Shown here: positions 12,474 to 27,400 of the stretch, piece after piece
Layout of the letters: each line of letters opens with the position of its first letter
Position numbering within the stretch: the first letter of the stretch is position 1
From: Sclerodactyla briareus
Lineage: Eukaryota; Echinodermata; Holothuroidea; Dendrochirotida; Sclerodactylidae
Assembly: GCA_026419785.1 (NCBI GenBank)
Contig: JAODTK010005663.1
Coordinates: 90,374-154,373 of the forward strand
Reading direction: 5' to 3'
DNA length: 64,000 bases
Notes under the pieces: generated by a model
Seen by the model: only the letters and a program-made list of their open reading frames with translations
Told to the model about the DNA's origin: nothing
Databases searched by the model: none
Made by a program: the position numbers and the translations under genes

Positions 12474-15400
12474 GGTGGTTGGGGGTTTTTGGGGGGGGGT
12501 TTAAACAAAGAAGTCATTGAATGTGTATCCGCCAACTGGGGGGTAAATGGTTAAGCTCAAGTCGAGTTCACATATCTTGTTTTCTGGTGCTGGCCTGGGA
12601 ACAATGACAAATCCAACCTCCCCTTTTCCCTTCCCCCTCCCTCCTTCCAGCCCCAGCTCCTCACTTTTCCCCAGAGGCGAGCTGGTGATGAATCCCAAAA
12701 GGCGCACAACCCGCTTTCAGAAATCCCTGCCTATGACTCTGCTTTGACAAGGGAGCTACTATCCCTGATTTCCCTCTGCGGTTCCTGACTGTCTGTATCC
12801 TCCTCTGTCTATATGCCCCTACAAGCCATACACATACCTGAATTCCTCAAGTTCCCTGACTGTCCTTTATCCTCTCTGCCTAAATTCCACTAAGCCATCA
12901 CACTGTACCTGATTGCCTCAAGTTTCGACTGTCTGTATCCGTCTCTGTGCTTAATTCCCCTACAAGCCATCACACTGCACCTGATTGCCTCCCATTCTTG
13001 ACTGTCTGTATCCTCTTCTGTCTACCATTCCTCGACAGCAATCCACCCTGCACCTGTTGCCTTCGCGTTCCTGACTGTCTGTATCCTCTCTGTCTCTAAT
13101 TCCCTCCGCCATCACACGTGGACCTTTTGCCCAGGAGTTCCTACTGTCTGTATCCTGTCCTGCTATAATTCCTACAAGCCGTCACCTGCACCTTATTGCC
13201 TCAGAGGTCCTGACTGTCTATATCCTCTCTGTCTATAATTCCCCTACATCCGTCAACACTGCACCTATTTGCCTCAGAGTTCTGCTGGTCTGTATCCTCT
13301 GTCCTATAATTCCCATAAAGCCACACAAACTGCCCTGATTGCCTCAGAGTTCCTGACTGTCTATATCCTCTCTCCGTAATTCCCCTACAGCCATCATACT
13401 GCACCTGATTGCCTCAGAGTTCTGACTGTCTAGATCCTCTCTCTCTAATAATTCGCCCTACAGCCATCATACTGCCCATGATTGCCTCAGAGTTCCTGTC
13501 TATATCCTCTCTGTCTATAATTCCCCTACAACAGCCATCCTACGCAACCTGATGCCGCTCAGAGTTCCTGAAGCACTTCCACCCCAGTGTCTCCCGATGG
13601 GGCAGAACTTCTCCCCCATTGGAATAGCCACAAAGACCCGTCAAGCACCCCGGCATCAAGCCCAAATCGAGACCCCAGTTCACTGAGGAGAACTCAGGAA
13701 ACTGGAATTTGAGGAATCTTTAGACACGATTACCAGAGTGCAGTAATGTGATGCATAAAACCACATTATGCATCATTATGGCATTATGAGTTTCACCCAG
13801 CCCTCCTCCATCCATATTTTTCCCTTCCCCCCATTTCCTCTTCCATGAGTCTTCTTCAAAGAAATTAACTAACTTAAGTTACGCAGGGAGAAGGACGGAT
13901 TTGTCTCAACTTGACAGTTCTTAAGTCTTGATCATAATCAAATGTGGAAGGAATCGGAGAGATGATGGTGTGGGGGGGGCAAGTGATTTCTTATGGCTTT
14001 TTTTACTCTTGTGATAAGCTGCAGCAAAATTTATTCTTTGGATTACATTACGCAAAAACTTACTTCTTCAATATAATTTCCACCATGAAATTTCAAAATT
14101 TCCTCCCCCAAATGGAAATTTCTCCCTGGTTTGGGAATCACTTCTGAGTTTAAAATGTGTTTGCACTGTATTTCCATACCTCATTTGTCTTCACAGTTAT
14201 TCCGAGCTATTTTAATCTTACGTAGTGCAACGTGCATTTTGGCTAATAAGCTTCCCAAAAGATTCAGGTTCATTCTCCTCTTGATCTGCCTGATTGCTTC
14301 ATCTGTATGTTGAGCTAACCTAACCCATGGGTCTGGCATTAGACTCTGAGGTTGTGGCTGATCCTTTCCTAGGCCGTTAGAAATAAATCGGCTTGCCAGG
14401 TAGCTTGACCATGGGAGACTGAGATGGAACCGACTGAAACGTCGATCCGTGGTCCCTCAGCTCATGCAGTCTGGCCTGCAGATCATCCACATCCGCTCTG
14501 CTAGGACATAAACTGCTATCTCAGGTAGTATTGGCCTTATTGTCAGGATAATAACAGCAGGTGGGGCAACGAGTGGCGTGCTCCCATTGCGTTTGTTAGC
14601 AAGTTGGTGCAGCTTTGGCTTCCTACCCGGGAGATCAGGGTTTCAATCTCGTCGGTAAACAAAGAACCTTGAAATGATACCTGTTGTCTCCCTCGCTTGG
14701 CCCTTGTCAGTGCGGAATTGCAATCTCCATGTTGCCGTTTGTGGGTAATACTCCCGCACCAGCACATTGAGGTACCACAAAGAGGCATTCCTTCTGTGTA
14801 CTCGGTAAAGGATTCGCAGCTGACAAAACGTGCAGTATCCAGGTCTCCCACTTAGCGAGGCATTTGAAATGATTTTTTTTTTTTTTTTTTTTGGTAGGCA
14901 GCTTTATGCTAATGACTTTCGTTTGCTCATTCTGCCTGGCATGAGAAAAAAGAATGCAGTTCACATCAATTCACATGCCTTCCTTATTGATCTCTCATAT
15001 ACGAGACTCCGCGCACAGGTCATTGTCCTCTAACTTTTTGATAAAAATTCTGTACTGCGGGTTCGATGTCTCATAGTAGTTCAAAGTACAATCATTAATA
15101 CAATTTTCAATCGAAGCTATTGCACGGGCATGAAATCCTGATTTGACACGCGGATGCTCGCCTCTACACGTATGGTTCCCATTGATAGTCCACCACCTGC
15201 TCACATAATGATACCGTCCCGTCATCAAAGGGTTCAGCGAGAGGAAGAGGAGGCTCAGCAAGTCCCCCCCAAAAACTAGTAAGCTACTCTTGGTATCCGT
15301 GAGTTAATTCATTACATTGACTTGAGCTACCATTCCATTCAGCTTTTGAAATATTAAAACAAAATAGGCATCATGATATTGAAAATGGATCCCATCGTTC

Positions 15401-18400
15401 GAACTCATTACAAGAAAAATTCAATCGAAATTACAGCCCTCAAATCAGTTCTATTCTTGGAGAGGATGGTGATCAGTCCGCATATTTAAAAAAAAAGCTG
15501 GCTGGCTGCAACAAATGAATATGTTTCGCCACAGGGAAATATTCCACGCAATTACAATTTTTACCAAATACTTTTGTGATGATGGATTTTTTTTAACAAG
15601 GCGATCGTCAAAAAGTGCCTTGCCTGGTTGCGCGATCAGTGGTTTCTATTATTCACTACACTACACACTATTCACAACCTACTAGTTCATGCAGACCATT
15701 GTCAATGTCAAACAAACGAACTCGCTATTTTCACATATAACCCAAAAAACAAAATTCCTAAAATAACTGACCAATAAGTTTGACTCTTATCACAAAAGTC
15801 CCTTAATTTCCTTTTTTTGTCTTCATGTCCCCCTCCCCCCCCCCCCACCCCACTCTTCTCCCATTAATACCCAAATTTGAATAAAGTTTGGATCACTCAG
15901 TCAACTCACGTCTTTGACTTAAAATCCAAATTGAAATGTTCTAAATCCCCTTAGCAGTCCGTACTTCTTTGCTTTTTAAATCATTTCCTTCATTATTCAT
16001 TGCCTTTTATTTTCCAAGCAGCCAGGACATGCCATCCACCCCCCTCCCCCCTGCCAGGCAGCAACACCCTCCCCCGCCTCCCCCACACACCAACAAACTA
16101 TCCCCACGCAGCAGTCAAGGATGTCCCGAAATATATCTTTAGGAAACCTCGCACATTTGTCCCCAGTCCCCGGCACGAATAGATGAAAGTAACATGTTAC
16201 GGATTTTGAAGGTCTAATCGACCTAATCAAATTGGTTGGGTAAGAGAGGGTTTGCTTGTGGGCAGCTTATAACAGCACAATTGGTCACAGGCGCTATGGT
16301 TTTGCTCGTTCCTCAGTGCTTTATTCTTAACAGAAGCTATTATATGATGGAAATTCAATCAAATTCCTGCCATCAAACACATCAGATTCAGAAAATGTTA
16401 ACTACCTAATAATACCTACTGAGTTTGGCAAAATTCTTACCAAGTTTGAAATTGGAATTGTTATGCAAATCAGCACATACAATGACCTCTACTGACCCCA
16501 GCTGTACCTTCAAAATGATCAGGATCAAAGGTGGATCACATCTACCCATTTTTGGAATCCAACAAAACTTCCAAAATTTGAATGAAAATATTCAAAGAGA
16601 CACATTAAATGACCTCCATGACCCCGACTTCAAATCTGAAAATTTTTTCTCGGGAACCATTGTAGATACACATCCACGCAGTTTTCGTGAAAATCGACAC
16701 TTGAAAGAATTCGCATAAATGCAAGTTTGACCACTTTATTATCTATATTTTGGGCTAAAATTAATCAGTTTATCTACCTGTCATCCAGGTCCTACATGCC
16801 AACTACCTCAGCTGTAGCACATACTTCTTGCGTAATCTTGCAAACTAGCTGACCATAAATACATAAATTAAGCTAATTACCCAATTAATTAATGACGTCA
16901 AATTTTTACCAAATGCTTTTTGTGTCACCATATTTTTAAATTCTACAACCCCAGGCTATCCGTTATTGCGAATGCAGGATTCTGGTTAGCTAATGCCATT
17001 CCCCCCCTCACCATAAATTTGGGCGGGCGTTATTTTGGCAATAACAGTCTCACTCTGAATTTTAGGTAAAATAACCTAAATTATTTAAGCTAAATTCATA
17101 GGCCTCAAAGTTCTTCTTCCGATTACACAGCCTCTATAACTTTGAAACATCATTCAAGAACATTCCAATCAACTACAATGTTAAAAAGAACATTCCAATC
17201 AACTACAATGTTAAAATTTCATTAGTATAAAGGATACTTAAAAGCCTATTTTGACTTCGTATTAATTGGGGAAATCACTTCCTGTTTTTTTTTCAGCCTG
17301 TCTTGTTTTTGAAACATAGTTTTGTAAAAACAAAGTTTTGCCACTCAGGGCTCTTTTGGCAACCATCATATCATATTGGGCACATATGCAAGACATTACT
17401 ATAGAAAATATGCATGATTATTTATATCTTGGAGTGGCAATACATAACACAGAAAACACTGAAAGTATTTTTTTTTTTTTTTTATGGAGATTCCTGACTG
17501 ATTCTTGGTAAATATTTGGTATTCTCACCTGCCAAAGGACATTATGAATTAATGAATTCTAAACCCTTTTTTAACTACAATAATTGGTCTTTTGGGTATA
17601 TTAATTGAGATGCAAGCTGTCAGAAACTGAAGTTGAACAGAAGTGGCTGCTTTATAGCGTATGCCGCTAGCCTAGAAAACAGCCTAGGCCTCGATTTGTG
17701 TGGCAGCCTTAGTACAGGTACTAAAGCCTGTGAGCGCAGGCTAGTCTCCACTGTTAGTTCGCCAGTAGAAGCCCCGTTGCAGTTATTCCTTGATTGTATC
17801 CCTGTAATCACTCATACAATAGAAATCGACAGTATGGTAGCTTGTGGCTGAAGGAGGACATGAACTTAATTGAACTTCGAGCATACCAGATATAACAGTT
17901 GTAAAATGGCAAAGAGGTTTTCAAGGCTAGTGACCCAGCCTGTAAACAAGCAGAGGTAGAGGGAAAGAACGCTAACTTAGAATTAGTGAAGTTGTTTTGA
18001 GTACTTGGCACAACTGGTAGAGCGTTGGCATTTCACTTGGAATCATGTTCAAATTTGGCTGTTGGCTACCCAAAGACTTTCAAAAGATGAGCCTAGCTGT
18101 TGCCTTCTTGGTAGGTCCGCACAGCCCAGGGAATTGGAGCAGGGACGAACGAGGCTGAGCCATTTGCAAGTTGCTGTCTGCGTTTTGATCACCCCATTCC
18201 CACCATTAGAGTACTGCCAAAGAGACCGTTGCTCATTCAATTTTGTTCTGTTGAATCTCAGTGAGTATATCATAAAAAAAGAGGATTTTCATTTGTTCTT
18301 GATGAATATAAGTGGCATATTGAGTTGATTCAGATTTGATGCATCAGCGTTTTATTGTATCTAGTGAAAAAGAATTTTCCTCTGAGAAGTAATTGGGAAC

Positions 18401-21400
18401 TGTAGGTATGAATTTACACACCAAAAAATTAATATACACATCCTCCAAACATGGAAATCACTGTACATACGGTATCCCAAATGCCATGGTCATGTAAATA
18501 TGTATTTGTGGTACTCTACTCTTCCATTACATTATGACAGCCAAACCCCTCATTCCCCAGTGTGCTGTATTGCACAATGGGGCAGAGTTTATACCAAATT
18601 TCAACCTTGTGACATCATAGAGGGAACCGCAGGATCCCTTGTGATACAACGTCGATGTGAACTGTATTTAAAAAAAAACTCTGTAACAAACACAATAAGA
18701 TAGGATTTGGATAAAAACTTTCAATCATTCACAACTAAAATGATAATCTTGTCGTTTTCCAGTGATCGACCTATTTTTGTCCTCCGGGTATCATGAAGCA
18801 TAAATGCAATATCTACTTGAAGAGTTCATAGGGGGCCTTTGCCACTTCCCCCCCCCCCCCTCTTCCACCCCTCTCCCCCTGTGACATCATGAATCCTTGA
18901 TTCCTCTGGCTATAACGAAGCCAACAACATGCCTAGATACCAAAATTAGAGTGTGGGGTTTTGATATGTCTTTTTAATTTTTCCTGTGTTTATCTCGTCA
19001 TCAGTTACATGGCTGTTGACCACAATTTGTGTGGAGAATATTACTTATGAGGCATTGATCAATCCAAAGCTGAAAATTGAATATGTTCAGTTCAGTAGAA
19101 GTGCCACACCATAAATTTTCTATAACCGTGATAAATTTGTGAATGAAATGCATCGGAGAAATGCATGGCTAAAGATCATTTAAGTGATTTTTTGAGGTGA
19201 TAACAAGGCTGCCAGTGTACTTAGAAGGCTGTTACTAGGCTATGTGGTCATTGTATGAGGCGTGCCACTCAGTGAGTTGACCCGAGTACTCAGTGCTGGC
19301 TGTCCCTTAGATTTTAGTATTGTTCAACATGAAGCAACTTGGACGACAGTGCCCAGTACAGACATTGCATGACCTTTGTTCAAAAATGAGTTTGTTGGCA
19401 TTAAACCAGTAATACTTGGCTGGAACTGACTTGAAATTTTACGTATTCCAAATGATATGATCACCTAGAACCTTCGGGAACGGCTCCAGTATTGGGGTCA
19501 CAACAATTAGACACTTCCGCCATTGAACAAAAAAAAAATGTCCGCTGTTGATTTCCATCAGATGAATAACTGGAAATTTGGTTCTTGAAAGAGAGTTTTC
19601 ATGATGGTACAAAAAAAAATCTTGAAAATTTCCTCCAGATGATAAACCAACATAAAATAACACACCTAAAGTTTGATCATAATCACCAGTATTACACTTT
19701 ATCTTCTGAGAAACTGATGGATGTAGTTGACTTACAATTTGGCTAGACAGCTCGACTGATGTAAAACCAGTCAATATAATCGTGGTAACAACATTTTCAG
19801 AGAACTTTTGGTATTGTCACACCTAGAGCACAAATGAACAGAACAAACATCATACTTGTATGCTCTCAGCGAAAGGCGTTCAACCATTAAGTGTGGAATG
19901 AGTTTCCTCTTGGTGATGTGCGTTTCCTGCCAAACACTTTTGACCTGACTGATGTTTTTATATTCCCATTGCTCTGGTACCTCTGGTGAACACGTTCCAA
20001 ATGCCATATTTTGCCTTTATCAACAAATTCACAAGAATTGAGGATTTGAAAATCCTCTCCAGGATTTTTTTTTACTCCTTGTTGTCAATCAAATAGTAGC
20101 TGATTTCTATCAGGTAGAAGTATAGATCCAAGAAAGTTTTTCAGACACCATAAGAATGGATCACAACAAAGTGATTTGCCTTGCAACAAAGTGATTTGTA
20201 CTTACGGTTCATAATCTGTGTGAGTGGGTGATTATTCTTTGGTATTGTGAAAACTGTGATCTATGGCATCGTTGCAACTGTTTTGTCCGTTAAAAACAAC
20301 AGCTAAATTCAAGGCCTCCTATGCTGTTTTTTTTTTTCTATTGTGTCACAGATTACTACTCCACGAAGAGTCAAGTCCAAGCGCTAGGGAAAACAACCCA
20401 GAAACCTAAAAAGGCCACGCAAAGCAGCCACAGGAACAACTCCAGTCAACGGTACATTCTAATTGACAGGAACACCTGTGTTATTCTTTATCACTAATCT
20501 ATTGATTCGAGGAAACAAAATTATGAATTCGTGCCGACGCATGGATTTAACCTATTCAAGGCCGGCAAGGGTAACCTCATGTGATGGTGGAGGTACTCAA
20601 CACAGACAGCAACTTACATATTGCCTCTCCATGTTTGTTCCTGCCCCAATCCTGGGGTGAGTGCCCAGCGGGAAGGAACAGGTACCATTTTCAAAGTCCT
20701 TCGTATGACCCAACTGGGGTTTGAACCCTGAACCCCAGGTGAAGGCTAACAAGCCTTAGGAAGCCATTATCGACTAGTTGCTCAGCTAGTAGTAGGGGTG
20801 GTCTACTAGTAGTCAGGGTGGAACCACACCCACCTGCTCCGGGACTGCCATTTTGACGCCCCTTCCGAAAGGACTAATCCGTGAACTCCAGGACCCGACC
20901 ACTTTCTCGGAACCTGGAGGTGGCAGAATTCAATGTGACTGCTCACATGCGCAGACGAGAACTAATTGCAAATATTCGTAACAAACCCAGTAACCTCAGA
21001 GAATTCACCACATCACAGTGGAACATGAATACCAGACCGCCCCTGTGTAACTGCAAGCAGGGGCGGTGCCAGGGTCCGATGATTGGGGGGAGGCAATTTA
21101 GTCTTGCCCAATCTGTCTTTGGACTCATATGTGGGAGGGGTCTAAGGAGGGGGTGTCCCCCTCCCTATTGGAAATTTTTTGAATGTTTAAGCATCCCTTA
21201 GATGGCAATCTTGTGCTAGTTTATGGTCACATTTTCTCACTATTGGTATTGTTAATTTGGCAAAATGAGAGTCAATTATGATGCAGTTACCCAAAAAGGA
21301 AGGTAACCGTTTTCAAGTTAGCCTACACTTTGTGATAGACATGTACTCTTGTTTCATTTTTCAGCTTTGAATTTGGCATGTGAAATACCCTCACACGCAT

Positions 21401-24400
21401 ATAGGCTATTGAAGCCGTTAATTCGGCTCTCTTCCTCAGTTGGCTACAATTGAACATCAGTTGACTGACTGTTGTCGACATTGAATGCCTTCACACAACT
21501 TGAATTAGTCAATACTGACGTGTAATTTCAACTATCCAGGACTTCGGGATGGCCTATGATTTGAGGTACTAGAGCGCCACTAACAACCGTTGAAAAAAAC
21601 ATCTCTCCTCCTTATCAGTGCGTCACCAGACTTTTCATACTGGGGGGCACAAGCGGGGGGGGGGGGGGCACAGACATGTAGAGGGGGCCACAAAGAAACA
21701 CTTTATAAGCGGAGTTGGCGCGGAGCGTACAAGAAAAATTGTGGTCGCTTAAATCCCCCAGATAGCCGGAAATGACGTCTCCCGAGGCGTTTAGGCTGTA
21801 TATACCAAGCTTTAAATCTAGGCATTTTGGGATCACAATCCTGTAATCGGTGGAAAATTGTAACATTTTGTCAGACCTCGGATTCTTATCGCGGACCCAT
21901 TTTTGGCGCAGACTATCAATAATTGTTGCTCCACAGTAATGTGACCAGTGCGCGCGAAGGAAACGCGCAGTTTTTTCTGGGTTTTCCCGGCACATTTCTG
22001 GAACAAACAGGATTTCACCAGAAATTTTTGGGAATGAGCTGTATTTGATTTGGTGAGCTCTACGTCCCAACCAGATATGACCTAAATAGCAGTTACCTGG
22101 AGAAGAAAACATGGTTGGAAAATGAAGCAATTTATAGCGGAGCAACCGCAGTTCCAAATCGCGCGTGGTAGAGGAAGGAAACGGACCGGAGGCTAAAGGG
22201 TTCCGTAATCACAAAGAGGTTGACTGTAGTTTCAAGGGCAAGAGAATGTTGTTGTATAATTTCAGTATTTTACCTCCAGATATTTATTAGTTAGGGGGCC
22301 AGTGAGGTAGAACGGGTTCCATAGAGTGTGCTGAGATGTGAAAGCGACGGGACAAAATCATCGCGATATACACGCGCGAAGCGCGAAAATTTGTCACCTT
22401 TTATCGCATCAATACTGTCTTTCTTGAGATATTTATTGTTGTGTTTTGCTAGATCTATCTCAAATTGGTAACCGATTACTGACCACAGAATATCTTTTGC
22501 GACGAGACCACCGTTGGAACTACCTCACCCCACCCCCTACAAACAAAATTGCTCAAATGCATTTTCATCACAACAAAAAAATTGGGCTCAAAATCTGATT
22601 GTCTGATTGTGCATCCCTTTGTCTCGGGACTATTCATGTCCAGAAACAGTGGTAAGCAACGGCATGCTCCCTGGAGAAATTCTGACCCAACAAATTCTCC
22701 CTGTGGTGCTTCTGCCAAAGTGAATGAATCCAGGTAGTGTTCGAGAACATTTAAACTGGAAGAGGGAGAGGGAAAGAAAAAATGAATGTACGTACTGTCA
22801 TAGTCACATTGGCTAGCTTTGATGGGGGACCTGCTGCCTGACATTGGAGGACTGGAATCTGTCCTCTGGTTGTCTCATGCAAAGGATGAATTAGGGAAGA
22901 GAATAGAACAAGAAGTCTGGTATCGCAAAATGCTAGGTCACCATATTTTTACACCAAACTGATCAATTATTGCATAGTTACTAAATTTCAATATTTCATT
23001 TTCGAAGAACACTATGTTTTTACTGATGATTTTGCTTTATGTGTTGTTCCCGGCAGGCCAAGAAGTGTACAGCCTCCTCTACCAAGAAAGAATTTTTGTC
23101 TCACCAAGAAAATCTTTGAGGCTGGCCACTCCACAGAAGGCGAGTAGAGTACCCTGTGGCAGTGATACGCTACCGTCACCTGAACCATCAGAGAGGCCCT
23201 TTCCACCCCCCAGAACTGCCCGCTCATCAGCCCAGAGACGACTCCAATAAGGTCTTCGAGGCTTGCTACGCCCAGAAAATCTGATCCAACTACGCCACAC
23301 CAACCAAGGTTAGTGACCAACCTATTCAAGATGAATCAGGCATTAGGCGGAATTTCCTTTTCCTGGCAAAGGAAAAGACCAAAAAACTCCTGAGATCAAA
23401 GCGAGCGACCTGGAATCGGTGCCCCAGCAGCTACCAAACAAAAAATAAATGAATGACATGATACATGCCAGCATTAAAGGAGAACTGCAGCCTTGGATAC
23501 AACAGAGGTTTTATCGTAGAGCATGGACAAACGGTATCTTAGGTTCCAAATCCCGCATTTGAATACGATTGTCCTATGTGGAGTTATTGGCCTGAAGTTT
23601 GGTCTGTTATGCAGAAACTTGGGAGAATCCCAATTGTGCAATATCGCATGACATCATGCTTGGACCAACCTGGCAGTTGTGTTATGTATTTCATTTTTCC
23701 ATTTTGTTGATTGAGTCAACTTTTAGCAGAAGTATTGATGTCTTTTGCTCATCAAAGTAACCATCCACACCCACCAACCAATACAGCATCCTCTCCCAAT
23801 AGAGTAAAGCCTTTTCAGAGTGAACATAATGGGTGAATTTCATAGAAAACAGAGAATGTTAGCAGGGTTGTGCAAGTTCTGACATCATTTTTATTGTATG
23901 ATTGGATGCTTTCGATCTTGCGCCATACACAGTCACAAACTTCAAAGGACTGTGACTCTGTAATGGAGAGTCTTATGAACTGTCGGTTTGGACTGACGCA
24001 TTCAGTTTCTCTCAGCTAATATATTAGTCTCTTCATAATTCATCTTGCCGTTGTCATTTTAAAGGTGATCGCTTCCAATTCTCTATTGGTTTTCCACAGC
24101 ACAGGAAGTGATGGTTTGAGGAAGCTGGGGATTACTAATCCCTTTGGCCTCCTATCTCCTAATTCTAATGCGTGGAACTGTCCCCAATTTTGAGGAAAGA
24201 ATATAGGGGTGAACTTTTAATACGTAAAGTACGCTGATATCCTTGGAGGATGAGTATATAATCATAAAAAGTGATGCAATTCGTGAGTAAGCTCCTCTTG
24301 ATCATTCTTTTTCTTTGTCTTTGAAGTTAGAGCACCGATGGTGGTATCTTCATAATATACAAATATACTGAATACTATTCGGATGAGATAGGTTGATGCA

Positions 24401-27400
24401 TTCCATACCAGTATAAAAAAAATATGATATATTAACAAACGGTTATAGCTACTGCCAGTATCTTTCTTTCTTGTTTAATTGTGAAGTCTACAGATGGTAC
24501 CATCTATTATTCACCATGTTTTACAAGTTTGACTCCTCCTATTTTTGACCTGCCCAGAAATCCCCACAGAAAAGAACTGGAAAAACACCCAGGAAGGCCC
24601 CTGATCTCAGAAGAAGAAGGCACCGCCCTCCAAACTTAGGGCCTCGAGCCTCTCAGACACAGCCAGCCAACGAAGTAGGAAAATGTCACGATCAGAGAAG
24701 CATAAAAAGGTGAGGTATCCTGATATCTGTTGCAATACTCAGTACTACACAGTGAAATCATCACCATCATCATCCAGTTTTAATCCGGTGTTTTCCCCGA
24801 ATGCGAGGGTGGACGGATTCACCCTCACCCTGACCGCAATACCTGTTGCCATCTCGTAAGAATTTTTTTTTTTATCTCGTTGAATCATTTGACCTAATGT
24901 CAGCAATTCCTCCATCCCTGGCACCACCCTCAATCCTAAGATATGTGTGTTGGTGTGTTGTTGGAATTACAACTACAGTTGAAAGAGCAGGAAAACACTG
25001 ATGTAAAACCAACAACAGGTTTTTCAACAGGCTTCAGTCTCTCCAGCACAACTGGACAAGAAATTTGCTTGCAGCCACAGTTGTGTCTGCCTGTCTCATA
25101 TTGACCTCTAAAGTCATCAGTGAGCTTGCTGCTTTCAACACAGACAAACCCCTTCATGATCTTCGTTCGCGGAGCCAGCCAAAGATGATGGAATATTACA
25201 GATGGTACTAGCTTCATCCCACTGCCCAAGAGATCGGGGTTTGAATCTCTTAGTTTAGTTTAGTGAGCAAGGGTCAGAAAGGACATGTCCTCATGAACGA
25301 CCCTGAAACCACAACCCCCAAAAATGCAAACGAGCCCAGAAACTACATAATTCGCCCACAATTCTGAAGAATAAATCAAGGGCGTTCTTGAAGGCATTCA
25401 CATTACTAGACATAACATGTTACGGAAGGCTATTCCATCGTTGATGATCTCTGTGGAGAGGAAGTGTTTCCGAAGATCCATCTACAGCGAGTACCTCGAA
25501 GCTTAAGGTGGTGCCCACGAGTAGTAGTCACATTGGAAAACTCAGAGAAGTCATCGAATGCCAAACCATCAAGTCTATGGACAATTCTGAAGACCTGGAT
25601 CAAATCACCCCGAACCCACCTCTTGAATCTCTATTAGGCACAAGAGATAAGGAGCAGGGAGACTGAGGGGGTAATTGACTTACCGTATTCATTCCGCTAA
25701 GCGCCCAGGGTGCTTGCAAGTTCAGGCTGATGGGCAAGTCGAGAGTATAACTTCACGACCGTTTTGATTTGTTTTGGGTGTACTTTTGCGGGACTGACAC
25801 TGTGTACGTAAACACCCATTCAAAACATCGCACAGGTTGAAGCGAATAATGTCTTGCTATTTCCACAAGCAGTGTACCATTTAATAGCATCCATCGTACT
25901 ATTACCTTTTCAGAAACTGATGGAGATTGTGAATGCTTCCCTCCTTTCCAAGGGAGTTCAGAAGGGTCATCCATGCTACAAGAAGTGTTTTGGCAGACTC
26001 TATGAGCTCACAAAGAGTTATGTCAAGGTGAGCTCGGAAAACACCAAAATATAATCATATTTTGGTCCTGAATAACGGCGATGTAGTAGTTGCCGTCCAG
26101 TAGGCAAGAGGCAGTGCAATGAGCTAGTTTGGAGATTGGGCTCCTCTCTGGTGCCAGGTAAAGGACAACTGCAGGATTGATGTATAGGGACCATGTAATA
26201 GCGAATGAAAATGCATAAGTCCAAACCGGAAGTACATAGAACTTTCCGTAACAGATTTATAGTCATTTGAAGTTTGTGTATTGTGAAGTAGTGTATTGCG
26301 CAAGAAGGGCATCCGTTCATGCAATAATAAATGAAGTCATACTTGCACAACCCTGCAAACATTCTCTGTTTCTATTGAAATTTAAACATTAATTTCACAT
26401 CAAAAGCATTTAGTCTATGGGCGAGTATTGCTGTAGTGGGTTGGTAGGTGTTGATGGTTACTTTGGTGAGAGAAAGACAATAGATCTTCTGCTAAATGTT
26501 GACTTATTCAACAAAATGAGATAATGAAATACATAACATAATTTTTGGTGTTGTCCATGTGTGGCGTCATGCGTTATGGTCTGCAGTTGGGATTCTCCCC
26601 AATTACCTGCTTAATGGCCAAACTTTGAAAGGCAATGACCAACATAGGAACAGCATATTGAAATGTGGTTTGGACCGATAGATAGAGTTTTAAGTTCGTT
26701 CCATGCATGATATAACTTCTGTTGTATCCAAGCCTTGCAGTTGTCTTTCAATGCATTTCAATGAGGGGCAGCGATCTGTGAAAGTTTTTGCATTGTCAAA
26801 GTACAATGGCCATGTCTGTATGGTTTGACTCTAGGTACTACCCATTGATTATAATCGGGAAATCAAATCCTTAGATTGAATTTCAGCTGATAAGAGTACA
26901 AGAATAATCTAATTAAATACCCCTTGTGACATCACAGGAGCACGGACCTCAGAGGCAAAGTTCCGCCAAATTAATACTCTATCTGGTGTTATAATGTTAA
27001 GAGAATAAAAAAATCATTCAAATATCACATTGTTTCCACGTTTACAGCATGTTGCGGTGGGAAGAATGTGGCTTCCCCATTCATATCATTTGGTGATGTC
27101 ATATCTACAATGATAGGGGGGAAAAGTTACGACCGATTTTTGATTCCTTGACAAAAGTCGAGGAATCTATGTAGTCATGTCGTATGTGTGTATGTATGTG
27201 TGTGACGCTTTGCTTGTAAACACCATTAACTCGACCCCACCTGGATGGATTGAGCTCATACTTGGTTTGTGTGTTCCCCATGATAAGTACATGATCCCTA
27301 TTGTTTTAGGGTCAGGTCAACGGTCATCTGAGGTCATCAGAGGTAAAAGTCTGAAAACCTTGTAAACAAGATAAGTCTTAAACAGTTGGTCCGATCAAGC

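Noticed and set aside
12197-12554. Pro-rich minus-strand and Gly-rich plus-strand frames
   Set aside because: Translation of the poly-G tract; no conserved flanks.
19439-20007. Two overlapping minus-strand frames
   Set aside because: Neither product resembles a known domain and no splice or codon signal supports them. Kept only as an unassigned open stretch.
21615-22157. 180-codon minus-strand frame
   Set aside because: No family resemblance, a Pro-run caused by a G-rich stretch, and no splice sites. More likely an unclassified repeat.
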